NCBI GenBank assembly: GCA_025927935.1
Contig: JAICKM010000100.1
Coordinates: 1 to 13,591 of the forward strand
Length of the DNA stretch: 13,591 bases
Direction of reading: 5' to 3'
Source: Chloroflexia bacterium
GTDB taxonomy: Bacteria > Chloroflexota > Chloroflexia > QHBQ01 > JADMIH01
Position numbers and translations under genes: made by a program. Below are positions 7,035 through 13,591 of this stretch, one piece after another (the first letter of the stretch is position 1; every line of letters begins with the position of its first letter). The notes beneath the pieces were generated by a model. It was not told the origin of the DNA, did not search any database, and worked only from the letters and a program-made list of their open reading frames with translations.

Positions 7035-10000
7035 TTACGGGTTCTTGCCCACGGGCGCCTGGGCCGGGGCGCAGGCGTTGGGGAAGAAGGTCTGCGAGGC
7101 GACCTTACTTACCTGGCCGCGGGTGATATTGGCGAACGGGCGATAGTAGAAGCCGGGGCACGGCTCGCCCGCGCCGCCGCACTGATAGCCGTTGATCACC
7201 CCATGCAGCGACAGCCGCTCGATGTAGACATAGAACGGATTGGCCGCGGGCACGTCCTTGAAGCTCTGCGTGGTTGGGCCGGGCGTCTCGTTGTACCCGG
7301 CGGCGTTGGCGTCGATCTTGGCGAGCTGGCCGCGCGTGACGGACAGTTCGGGCCGGAAGCAGGGCACGCCCGTCGGGCAGTTCGCCGCGGTGTCGTAACC
7401 GTTGATATACCCATGTCCGGCCAGCCGCCCGATGAAGACGAAGAACGGGCTGCCCGGCGGCACATCGGTGAACGTCTGCGTGGTCACCACGTCGGTCAGA
7501 CCCGCGGAGTTGGCGATGATCTTGGAAACCTGGCCGCGCGTCACATCGGCGGTCCAGCGGAAGGTATTGTCGCTATAGCCGGAGATGATGCCCCGGCAGT
7601 ACAGACACTGGATGTACTGGTAGAACGGGTTGAACTGGTCCACGTCCGTGAACGGCAGCGGGCAGTTCACTGGGGTGGCCGTCGCGGCGGGCGCCGTAGC
7701 GGTGGCCGGAACGGGAGTCCGCGTGGCCGTCGATGCAGCCGGTGGCGTATTCGTCGGCGGGACGGTCGTGGCCGTGGCCGTCGATCCGGCGGGCGCGGTC
7801 GGCGTGACCGTGCTCGTCGGCGGCACCACCGCTGTATCCGTAGCCGTCGGCGGTACACCCGTCACCGTCTCTGTAACCGTCGGCGGCACGGCGGTGTCGG
7901 TGGCTGTGGCGGTTGGCGGCACGGCGGTATCCGTCGCTGTGGCGGTTGGCGGCACGGCGGTGTCCGTCGCCGTCGGCGGCACCGGCGTGTCCGTGGGCGT
8001 GTTCGTGTTGGTCGCCGTCGCCGTGTTAGTTGCTGTGGCCGTCGGGGTGTTGGTAGAAGTATTCGACGGCGTGGCGGTCGCCGTGGCCGTGCTGGTCGCG
8101 GGCGGCGCGCAGAAGTTGGCAACCTCCAGTGTGTAGCTGGTGCAACCGGCGTTCGCATTCACTTCATTCACAACGACGACGAAATTGGCGCTGGCCGGCA
8201 CTGTGAACGAATAGGTGGAGACGTCGGCAAAGCTGGATCCTCCGTCGGCCAGATAGTTAGTGCCGAGGTTGTTCGGGTCGAAGCTGCCTAGATAAGCGGC
8301 GGAGAAGATATTGAGGCCACAGCCCGATGTCAAGCGCACGGTGACACATGTGCTCGACCCGGTCGTGTTGGTGTAAGTATAGGAATCGTAATGGCGCGTG
8401 CCGGTGCCGCTGGTGCCGGGGAAAGCCTTGGGCGCGGCGCACGTGCTGGGTACGCCATCACGGAATAGGCGGGCTTGTTGCACCGGGTCAGCCGTGGTAA
8501 TCGAGCCTTGCACCGCAGCGCAGGGAGTCGCCGTCGCGCTGGGCGTCGGCGTGACTGTGTGCGTCGGGGTGGTGGTCGGCGGGGTGCCCGTCACCGTGGC
8601 CGTTGGCGTCGGTGGCACGCAGCCGGGGAACTTGAAGTTGCCGATACGGGTTTTCCAGTTGAAGCTGCCGTTGGTCGGGATGTACTCGTTGGTGTACCAG
8701 AAGGTGCAGTCGTCCACCGGGTCCACGGTCAGGTCGCTGTAGTCGCCCCAGCGGTTGTTGGTGGCGACCTGGCTGCCGGTGCCGGCGAAGAGGGTGGCTT
8801 CGCCCTGGGCCAGGGTGTTCAGCGGGTCGGTCGCCAGCCGCCCGGCGTAGCGGATCTGCGGGTTAAGGCTCGCGCTCGACGCGCTGAAGCCGACGGCCAG
8901 GTTGCCCTGCGTGTCCATGGCCGCGCTACCCAACCAGCGCCAGGTGGTATCGGGCTGGTAGGTGCTCTCCTGGTAGACCGTCACCGGGCCGGCCGTCACG
9001 CCGCGCAGCTCGAACCAGCGCACGCCGGCCACGCCGCCGCTGCCGACGGTGTAGTTGCCGACCAGCGCCTCATAGTCGCCAAAGTTGCGATAGGCCAGGC
9101 GGAACATCAGCCGGTCGCCAATGGCGTCGAGATGATCGCCGTTGGCCTCCGGCACACAGGCGCGGGTACTAGGGCAGAGCATGGTGAAGCCCGCGGCGGC
9201 CGGCGTGGCGAACATGGTAAAGGTCGAGTTGGCGGGCGTGGTCCAGTCCACATGGAAGTGGTACGTATCGTAGGTGCCGCCGCCGGGGAAGCGCACGAAC
9301 GTCTCCGGCGCGCCGGCCGGCGGCAGGGCCGCGCCGTCCAGGTCGGCGGGCAGAATGGGATCGATCGTGCCGCCCATCGGCGCGGTCAGGGTGATAAAGC
9401 CGGCGGGGCTGCCGCTGAGCATGGCCGCGCGGTCGAAGGCGAACGGCTGCGGGCCGAGATAGGTGGTGCCCGCCGCGTTGTACACGTTGTCGCTCATGTA
9501 GTAGGCGTCGGGCCAGACGCCCAGGTGCGGATAATCGTAGAAGTTGGAGCCGAGATGGAAGCCATAGCGGTAATAGCTGCCGGTAGCATCGCTGCTGCTC
9601 GAAATAGCGATACACTCGTCGGTGGCCGGACTGCCGGACCCGGCAAACTGGCTGATGAGCCAGCGGTTGGCAAGCTGGTCGTAGAGCACCACCGGGTCGC
9701 CTTTGCCGCCCGTCTCACAGACGCCGCCGAAGCCGGTCCAGAGCGTGGCGATACCCACCGGGCCGTAGACTGAAGCGCCGGTGGTCTTATTGAATACCTG
9801 GACGCCCTCGTTGACCATCTGCACATACTGGGTAGCGCCGACTTCGCCGTTGGTATCGGGCGGGGCGCAGTTGCAGCCGACGCCGGGGAAGCCGATGCCG
9901 TCGAAGTTGAGGATCGTGCCGGGCATGGCGAGCGGCGCCAGCGCCTTCTGCACCACCGTGTCCACGGCGTTCTTGTGACCGAGAGCCAAAGCCCAGTTGG

Positions 10001-10253
10001 GGTTCATCTCGCGCTCGGTCTCGGGCTTGGCGGCCACGGGCCGCATGGCGCGCAGCGCCGGTGAGGTGTCGTTGCGGTACGAGGAGCTAACGACCATGCC
10101 GTTCGCCAGCGTCTGGGGACGGTCGGCGGCTGGTGCGGCACCGGCTTTAAAGGGCGCCGCCGCGAGCGTGCCGTTGACCATCGTGCCTAAGCCTAGCACC
10201 ATCAGCAGCGCCACACACGCTGCTGCCCAGTACCGCCAGGTACTTTTCTTCAT
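7035..10253 (-). CDS. SLH-domain surface protein C
   Basis: This protein of 1072 residues is the longest complete paralogue. The signal peptide MKKSTWRYWAAACVALLMV ends near TLAAA and is nearly that of A. Residues about 90-545 hold the shared extracellular region and match A closely (DTNGEVGATQYVQMVNEG, GDPVVLYDQLANRWLISQF). The middle module (about 576-716, from CAAVQGSITTADPVQ to LEVANFC) is unrelated to that of A and B; it looks like a small beta-sandwich of the pre-peptidase C-terminal type, which is my inference. A Thr/Pro/Val linker of about 145 residues contains tandem repeats. Three SLH repeats start near 862, 925 and 996, each with TRGQ, and repeats 2 and 3 have loop cysteine pairs. 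The ATG follows AAAGGA (10-nt spacer) and GGAG (4 nt). It is probably an abundant envelope-bound protein. No enzymatic motif is visible. Confidence 0.93.
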   Translation of the reverse strand: MKKSTWRYWAAACVALLMVLGLGTMVNGTLAAAPFKAGAAPAADRPQTLANGMVVSSSYRNDTSPALRAMRPVAAKPETEREMNPNWALALGHKNAVDTVVQKALAPLAMPGTILNFDGIGFPGVGCNCAPPDTNGEVGATQYVQMVNEGVQVFNKTTGASVYGPVGIATLWTGFGGVCETGGKGDPVVLYDQLANRWLISQFAGSGSPATDECIAISSSSDATGSYYRYGFHLGSNFYDYPHLGVWPDAYYMSDNVYNAAGTTYLGPQPFAFDRAAMLSGSPAGFITLTAPMGGTIDPILPADLDGAALPPAGAPETFVRFPGGGTYDTYHFHVDWTTPANSTFTMFATPAAAGFTMLCPSTRACVPEANGDHLDAIGDRLMFRLAYRNFGDYEALVGNYTVGSGGVAGVRWFELRGVTAGPVTVYQESTYQPDTTWRWLGSAAMDTQGNLAVGFSASSASLNPQIRYAGRLATDPLNTLAQGEATLFAGTGSQVATNNRWGDYSDLTVDPVDDCTFWYTNEYIPTNGSFNWKTRIGNFKFPGCVPPTPTATVTGTPPTTTPTHTVTPTPSATATPCAAVQGSITTADPVQQARLFRDGVPSTCAAPKAFPGTSGTGTRHYDSYTYTNTTGSSTCVTVRLTSGCGLNIFSAAYLGSFDPNNLGTNYLADGGSSFADVSTYSFTVPASANFVVVVNEVNANAGCTSYTLEVANFCAPPATSTATATATPSNTSTNTPTATATNTATATNTNTPTDTPVPPTATDTAVPPTATATDTAVPPTATATDTAVPPTVTETVTGVPPTATDTAVVPPTSTVTPTAPAGSTATATTVPPTNTPPAASTATRTPVPATATAPAATATPVNCPLPFTDVDQFNPFYQYIQCLYCRGIISGYSDNTFRWTADVTRGQVSKIIANSAGLTDVVTTQTFTDVPPGSPFFVFIGRLAGHGYINGYDTAANCPTGVPCFRPELSVTRGQLAKIDANAAGYNETPGPTTQSFKDVPAANPFYVYIERLSLHGVINGYQCGGAGEPCPGFYYRPFANITRGQVSKVASQTFFPNACAPAQAPVGKNP
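7882..7980 (-). repeat. 33-nt tandem repeat in the linker of gene C
   Basis: Two full 33-nt units (7882-7914 and 7915-7947) and a shorter third (from 7948) encode the 11-residue unit PPTATATDTAV with slight variation. More degenerate copies continue on both sides in the Thr/Pro linker. The period is a multiple of three, so copy-number change keeps the frame and only alters the length of the spacer between the outer modules and the SLH anchor. Confidence 0.8.
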
Positions 10254-10358
10254 GAGTCTCCATTCCTTTCAAGAGATCCGATCAAGAGATTCCAGGACTT
10301 GGGAAATCACGCATACGCCGGTAAAACGACCCTACAATTATTTCGGGTATGCACTGTA
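10254..10358 (-). other. 3' part of the gene C leader
   Basis: This stretch carries the ribosome site (AAAGGA at 10264-10269 and GGAG at 10258-10261), which matches gene A in the 17-18 nt next to the start codon. Further upstream it shows no similarity to A and no clear structure. Confidence 0.5.
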
Positions 10359-10470
10359 GCGCCGTGACAACGAGATCACGGCGCGTCCGGTGGGCTAAAC
10401 CGGACGGCGTGGAGAGGCGCATGAACTCTCCGGCAGACTCCTTTGCCACTGCCTACCCACCAACAGGCAG
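10359..10470 (-). promoter_or_regulatory. Candidate structured leader RNA element upstream of gene C
   Basis: This is the counterpart of 2906-3019. In minus-strand order the hairpins are CTGCCT/AGGCAG (10449-10454 with 10465-10470), GGAGA/TCTCC in the block 10406-10441, GTCCGGT/ACCGGAC (10385-10391 with 10399-10405) and GCGCCGTGA/TCACGGCGC (10359-10367 with 10376-10384). Total length is 112 nt against 114 in the gene A leader. Only the central 36-nt block is conserved in sequence. The outer stems are conserved in position and pairing but not in bases, as expected if structure is selected. Confidence 0.4.
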
Positions 10471-10580
10471 GTTCAGGCCGATAACGCAGGCACACCATTA
10501 CCCGGCAAAACATGTGCATGAGGGGATCCGGGTGCGGCGCGCAGGGAATATGGAATAGACAGAACTACTGAGACGACTGA

Positions 10581-10610
10581 ATCATATCGTACAAAGGCTT
10601 GGGCAGTCAA
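10581..10610 (-). promoter_or_regulatory. Sigma-70 promoter of gene C
   Basis: On the minus strand, TTGACT (10605-10610) and TATGAT (10581-10586) lie 18 nt apart. The predicted start near 10574 gives a leader of about 320 nt. The arrangement matches genes A and B, supporting one transcription unit per paralogue. Confidence 0.72.
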
Positions 10611-10621
10611 GCAAAATCGAC

Positions 10622-10659
10622 TGGTACTAATCCCTATCTGCAATCACCAATTAGTACTA
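10622..10659. promoter_or_regulatory. TAGTACYA boxes upstream of gene C promoter
   Basis: TGGTACTA (10622-10629, reverse complement TAGTACCA) and the perfect palindrome TAGTACTA (10652-10659) lie just upstream of the -35. The palindrome begins 41 nt beyond the -35; the first box at gene A begins 42 nt beyond its -35. The rest of this upstream region does not resemble that of gene A. Confidence 0.45.
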
Positions 10660-10794
10660 TATAACAAGCCGGTAAGGGGAAAGATTGGATGCGACTGAGG
10701 CCGCGGACTGGCCCGGCCAGTGTACATGGCGGGATGAGTACGGGATCCCGGTCCGGCGGCGCGGCATATTGCCCGAGGGCAGCGCGGCACAATA

Positions 10795-10826
10795 AAGAGC
10801 CACCCCCGCGCAGAAGGGTGGCTCTT
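10795..10826 (-). terminator. Intrinsic terminator of gene D
   Basis: The perfect 11-bp stem AAGAGCCACCC/GGGTGGCTCTT (10795-10805 with 10816-10826) has a 10-nt loop. On the minus strand it is followed by TATTG after the stem's own terminal TT, a weak T tract. It lies 83 nt past the stop codon of gene D and upstream of the gene C promoter, separating the two units. Confidence 0.75.
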
Positions 10827-10909
10827 GTCGATTCCGACAGATTGCGGCTACGTTGTGGGGGTGGCCGCCGGCAATTGCCGATTCGGCGGCGCCACTACCG
10901 GGTCCTCAG

Positions 10910-12118
10910 TTAAGGCTCCTCAGTTGGGGTGGGTGACGGGGTCGCTGTTGCTTCTGCCGTCATGGTCGCCTCTGCCGTCGTGGTTGCCATAGGCGTCGTG
11001 GTCGCCTCTGCCGTCGTGGTCGCGGTTACGGTGCCGCCCGGTGTCACCGTCTCGCTGGGCGCCGGGCTGCCCGTCGGTTCTGCCGTGCCGGTCGCGACCG
11101 CCGTACCCGTCGCCGCTGCCGTGCCGGTCGCGACAGCCGTCCCGGGCGTGCCGGTGACAGCCAGCGTCGGCTCGACGGTCGCGACGGGGGTGCCAGTGTT
11201 GCAGTTGCCCGCGCCCCGATAGCGCCAGTCATAATAGTGCTGGCCGATGTTCGCCATCTCGACCTGCCAACCGTCAGGATTGGTCGGCACGTAAGTCAGC
11301 GCGCGCCGCTCGTACATCTGGATCATCACCGGCGTCAGTTGGCCCGCGATGGTGGCTTTAGTCCAATACGCCTCGCTGATCGGACGCCCACTGGCATAGT
11401 TCCAGGGGCTGATGACCTGGGTGTTGGTGATCGTGTCGTTGACGTACACAGGGCCGGTCTGGTTCAGGAAGTCCCAGAAGACTTTCGGGATGTTGTGCTT
11501 GGTGACGGTATCGAAATAAGCGTTCACAGTCCCGGTGATGACGTTCATCGGCGGGTTATTGCTCACGTTGCCGTCATGGTCGATGGTCTCGGTCACGCCC
11601 TGGCCCGTGCGGTCGTCCGCGGGGTGATCGCCCAGCGTCGTGTTGCTGACCTTCTGCATCGCCCAGTAAGTGGGCGCATTGGTATCGTTGGGATCGCCCG
11701 TCGTCGGGATGCAGGCGGGATAGCGGGTCACATATTCGTTGGTGCCGACCTGCATCCGCCCCGAAATCAGCTCCACCGTCAACAGACCATTGGTCACGTA
11801 GAAGGGGTCGTTGGGATTGCCCGCCGGGTTGTTTAACTCCATACGGCTCTTATCGAAATACTGCACCAGGCGCGTGCCGCCCTGCAAATCATGCACTTCT
11901 TCGATCAAACCGGGGCTGTTCGGCGCCGGCCCCCAGAACCAGGTCCGGTTGACGGTATGGTTCGCGACGGGAAAATCGGTGCGCGCCCAGACTCCGCGGA
12001 ACGCGGGATCGGCGAACGGTATGGGTTCGGCTGCGGTGGCAAAGTGCATCCCGAAAAACAAAGCCGGCACGCTCAGCAGGGATGCCCCCGCCAGCACGCG
12101 TCTTTTCATCGTAGTCAC
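10910..12118 (-). CDS. Secreted protein D with Thr-rich tail, family of unknown function
   Basis: The protein is 402 residues long and starts at a GTG (12118). A signal peptide with core AGASLLSVPALFFGM ends near ATA-AEP. Residues about 35-305 form a folded region with aromatic motifs RTWFWGPAP, RLVQYFDKSRMELNNP and GQHYYDWRY. I associate such sequences with exported proteins of Chloroflexota, with no function assigned. The last 90 or so residues are a low-complexity tail of Thr, Ala, Val and Pro repeats (ATGTAVATGTAEPTG, TTTAEATTTP), ending PTPTEEP without an SLH repeat or sortase motif. The tail resembles the linkers of A-C, so the C-terminus may once have carried, or lost, an anchor. A good terminator follows. 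No strong promoter is visible upstream. Confidence 0.88.
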   Translation of the reverse strand: MTTMKRRVLAGASLLSVPALFFGMHFATAAEPIPFADPAFRGVWARTDFPVANHTVNRTWFWGPAPNSPGLIEEVHDLQGGTRLVQYFDKSRMELNNPAGNPNDPFYVTNGLLTVELISGRMQVGTNEYVTRYPACIPTTGDPNDTNAPTYWAMQKVSNTTLGDHPADDRTGQGVTETIDHDGNVSNNPPMNVITGTVNAYFDTVTKHNIPKVFWDFLNQTGPVYVNDTITNTQVISPWNYASGRPISEAYWTKATIAGQLTPVMIQMYERRALTYVPTNPDGWQVEMANIGQHYYDWRYRGAGNCNTGTPVATVEPTLAVTGTPGTAVATGTAAATGTAVATGTAEPTGSPAPSETVTPGGTVTATTTAEATTTPMATTTAEATMTAEATATPSPTPTEEP

Positions 12119-12501
12119 AGTTTCGTTCCTCCTTGCGCTGTTGTGGCGAAAAGGGATTTGGCGACTCCCAAGACTGCTGCGCCAGCATGGGTCGTCGCGG
12201 CATGCACCAGGAGAGTGCGGAAATACACCCGCAGTCCTGGCTCCCTATCGGCCTAAAGTTCAAGCAAGTTGTGTACCACATACGATAGTAGATGATGAAG
12301 GAACGCAATAACGCAGCAGGCAGCTTGTGATCACGGTTGAACCGCTATGGGAAGCCGCCGTACTCAACCAGCCTGTTTTGTGCTCACAATCAATTGGCGA
12401 ACCCAGGCAAAGTGTGCAGCACATAATTCTGCGCATTGTCTCCCATAGATCTTCACAACTTCTTCAAAATGCTCCGCTATCCTTATCAAGGAGGATAAAC
12501 C
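12119..12501. other. Divergent intergenic region between genes D and E
   Basis: The 383-nt gap carries the two ribosome sites at its ends and one clear hairpin in the gene D leader: CCAGGA/TCCTGG (12207-12212 with 12235-12240) around TGCGG/CCGCA (12216-12220 with 12229-12233). I could not find -35/-10 pairs of the quality seen for A-C in either direction. A short open frame at 12327-12509 has no ribosome site and runs into gene E, so it is not called. Confidence 0.5.
12128..12134 (-). promoter_or_regulatory. Ribosome binding site deciding the GTG start of gene D
   Basis: AAGGAGG on the minus strand lies 9 nt before the GTG at 12118 but 18 nt before the in-frame ATG at 12109. The spacing favours GTG, giving MTTMKRRV at the N-terminus. 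The ATG alternative would give MKRRV, also an acceptable signal peptide. Confidence 0.65.
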
Positions 12502-12891
12502 ATGAATAACAGAACTCCGCTGTCCCTGGCCCGTAAACTGACCGTAAGCGGCTTAGTTGTCGCAGCCGCTGGGATCTCAACCTTGTTTCTCACGAATAGT
12601 GTTGCCGTTCCACTGATCCCTGTGGGACCCATCCTCCTGCTGATGGCGGCTGGGTTGGTGGCCCTGGGACCCTGGCGATGGATACCCCTCGTCGGCGTAA
12701 TCCTGTCGCTCGCTCTACTTGTCGGCGCCTTCATCGCTCCTGGCTTATTCGCCCGCCTGAGCAACCCGGCCCAGCTAGGCGGGTTCGTGGGCACATGGGT
12801 CCAGATGCTGGGAGTGATCACCGCTATCGTCGCCGGCACCTTCGCCACTGTGCAGAATTATCAGCCCCGGACATCCGTGACGCACACCTAA
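12502..12891 (+). CDS. Small four-helix membrane protein E, unknown function
   Basis: The protein has 129 residues and an excellent ribosome site (AAGGAGG at 12488-12494, 7-nt spacer to ATG). After a basic N-terminus (MNNRTPLSLARK) there are four hydrophobic segments at about 12-33, 35-55, 57-82 and 93-118, followed by a short polar tail ending RTSVTHT. No catalytic or binding motif stands out. It is the only plus-strand gene in the window and is not in an operon with its neighbours. I do not recognise the family; it resembles the many small hypothetical integral membrane proteins found in bacteria. Confidence 0.82.
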   Translation: MNNRTPLSLARKLTVSGLVVAAAGISTLFLTNSVAVPLIPVGPILLLMAAGLVALGPWRWIPLVGVILSLALLVGAFIAPGLFARLSNPAQLGGFVGTWVQMLGVITAIVAGTFATVQNYQPRTSVTHT

Positions 12892-12906
12892 AGGGCGAGC
12901 GAAAAA

Positions 12907-12940
12907 TAGCTGCGCCGGCTATTCGTGGCCGGCGTAGCTA
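12907..12940 (-). terminator. Terminator between convergent genes E and F
   Basis: The 13-bp stem TAGCTGCGCCGGC/GCCGGCGTAGCTA (12907-12919 with 12928-12940, one G-T pair) has an 8-nt loop. On the minus strand the stem runs into TATTTTTC, a proper T tract, so it terminates gene F, whose stop is at 12995. It begins 15 nt after the stop of gene E and may also end that transcript, though the plus side lacks a T run. Confidence 0.8.
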
Positions 12941-12994
12941 CGAGGATAATCGATCTGTAACGCGGAGAAGTCCCTGGCTGCCCATACCCCCCGG

Positions 12995-13591
12995 CTATTT
13001 ACCGGCCAGCCGCGCTACCACCGGCGCAAAGTTCTCCATCTGCGCGTCGTAAATCTGGATGTAGGAGAATCCATAGCGCGCTCGCTCGTCCTCCAGGGCG
13101 GCGACCGCCTGATCAATCGTGAGCGGACGCTTGGGGATGGGCGGCCCGCCCGTTTGCTCGGCAAGCGGGGCCGGGCTATCGGAAACGGCAATATCGTAGC
13201 GGGTCCGGCACAACTCGATCCCGCTGAACCGGTCGCCCGCCGCCTCTCGAATCCAGTTCACCTTTTCGTCCACCGACACGTCCGCCGGATCCGGGCCTTG
13301 CGGTGTGTATTTGGGCGTGGGCGCGATCATCTGCGCTTCCCGCGCGGCGAACGTGAGCATCCGCTTGCCGCTGCTGCCGATGAAGATGGGCGGGTGCGGC
13401 TGCTGCACCGGTTTGGGCAGGCCCGGCAGATCCTGCACCGAATAATAGCTGCCGCTGAACGAGACCCGATCCTCGGTAAACAGCCGCTTGATCAGCCGCA
13501 ACGCCTCCTCGAAGCGCGACACACGCACACCGGGCGCGTCAAAGGGCAGGCCCAGTTGCTCATACTCGCCGCGGCCCACTCCGGCGCCCAG
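12995..13591 (-). CDS. Luciferase-like (LLM) F420-type oxidoreductase, partial (N-terminus outside window)
   Basis: The C-terminal 198 residues are present. The frame is open to the edge and starts LGAGVGRGEYEQLGLPFD, the typical LLM-family segment following the central beta strand, so the GTG at 13579 is an internal valine and not the start. Next come RFEEALRLIKRLF, PHPPIFIGSSGKRMLTFAAR and the C-terminal helix YIQIYDAQMENFAPVVARL. These features fit bacterial luciferase-like TIM-barrel enzymes, most likely the F420-dependent subgroup described for Rv2161c/MSMEG_2516-type proteins. Cofactor and substrate cannot be fixed from this half; F420 use is inferred. The gene converges on gene E and has a terminator with a T tract. 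It appears unrelated to the surface-protein array. Confidence 0.9.
   Translation of the reverse strand: MGAGVGRGEYEQLGLPFDAPGVRVSRFEEALRLIKRLFTEDRVSFSGSYYSVQDLPGLPKPVQQPHPPIFIGSSGKRMLTFAAREAQMIAPTPKYTPQGPDPADVSVDEKVNWIREAAGDRFSGIELCRTRYDIAVSDSPAPLAEQTGGPPIPKRPLTIDQAVAALEDERARYGFSYIQIYDAQMENFAPVVARLAGK

Noticed and set aside
7680..8110. CRISPR-like or intergenic repeat array
   Set aside because: The repeats are in frame within gene C, have no unique spacers of constant size and encode a Thr/Pro linker.
12327..12509. 60-codon plus-strand frame before gene E
   Set aside because: It has a GTG start without a ribosome site and it overlaps the well-supported start of gene E at 12502.
12995..13579. 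Complete 194-residue oxidoreductase starting at 13579
   Set aside because: The GTG lies inside a conserved LLM segment (LGAGVGRGEYEQ), and the frame stays open to the window edge, so the true start is outside.

Overview
The window is high-GC bacterial DNA. It holds six protein genes and no RNA genes, insertion sequences or CRISPR array. The best guess for the host is a Chloroflexota bacterium. The reasons are the SLH repeats with a TRGQ (not TRAE) motif and cysteine-bearing loops, very long Thr/Ala/Pro linkers, a secreted protein of a type I associate with that phylum, and a luciferase-like F420-type oxidoreductase. This placement rests on remembered family features, not on a search.

Layout. 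Positions 1-10253 are a tandem array of three large paralogous surface-protein genes, all on the minus strand: A (1-2821, C-terminus cut by the window edge), B (3549-6584) and C (7035-10253). Each encodes a secretion signal, a conserved extracellular region of about 450-500 residues, a Thr/Pro linker, a variable middle module, a second Thr/Ala/Pro linker and SLH repeats. Gene A is open to the window edge with no stop, so a plain ORF listing can miss it. Upstream of the array on the same strand is gene D (10910-12118), a secreted protein with a Thr-rich tail. Gene E (12502-12891, plus) is a four-helix membrane protein. Gene F (12995 to the edge, minus) is the C-terminal part of a luciferase-like oxidoreductase. 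E and F converge on a shared hairpin.

Regulation. A, B and C each have their own near-consensus sigma-70 promoter with an 18-nt spacer (A is TTGACA/TATAAT), a long leader of roughly 270-320 nt and one or more hairpins after the stop, so they look like separate strong transcription units and not an operon. A and C share two further things that B lacks or shows only in part: TAGTACYA boxes at matching distances upstream of -35, and a leader element of about 112-114 nt in which a 36-nt block (29/36 identical) lies between hairpins whose stems differ in sequence but still pair. I do not recognise this element as a known riboswitch.

Evolution. The three genes are mosaics. A resembles C in signal peptide, start context and the large N-terminal region, but carries the middle module of B, including a 140-nt stretch differing from B at one base. 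C has an unrelated middle module and the longest linker, with a 33-nt tandem repeat. The picture is a family of cell-surface proteins that diversifies by module exchange and may be controlled through shared operators and leader RNA. No enzymatic function can be read from the surface proteins.
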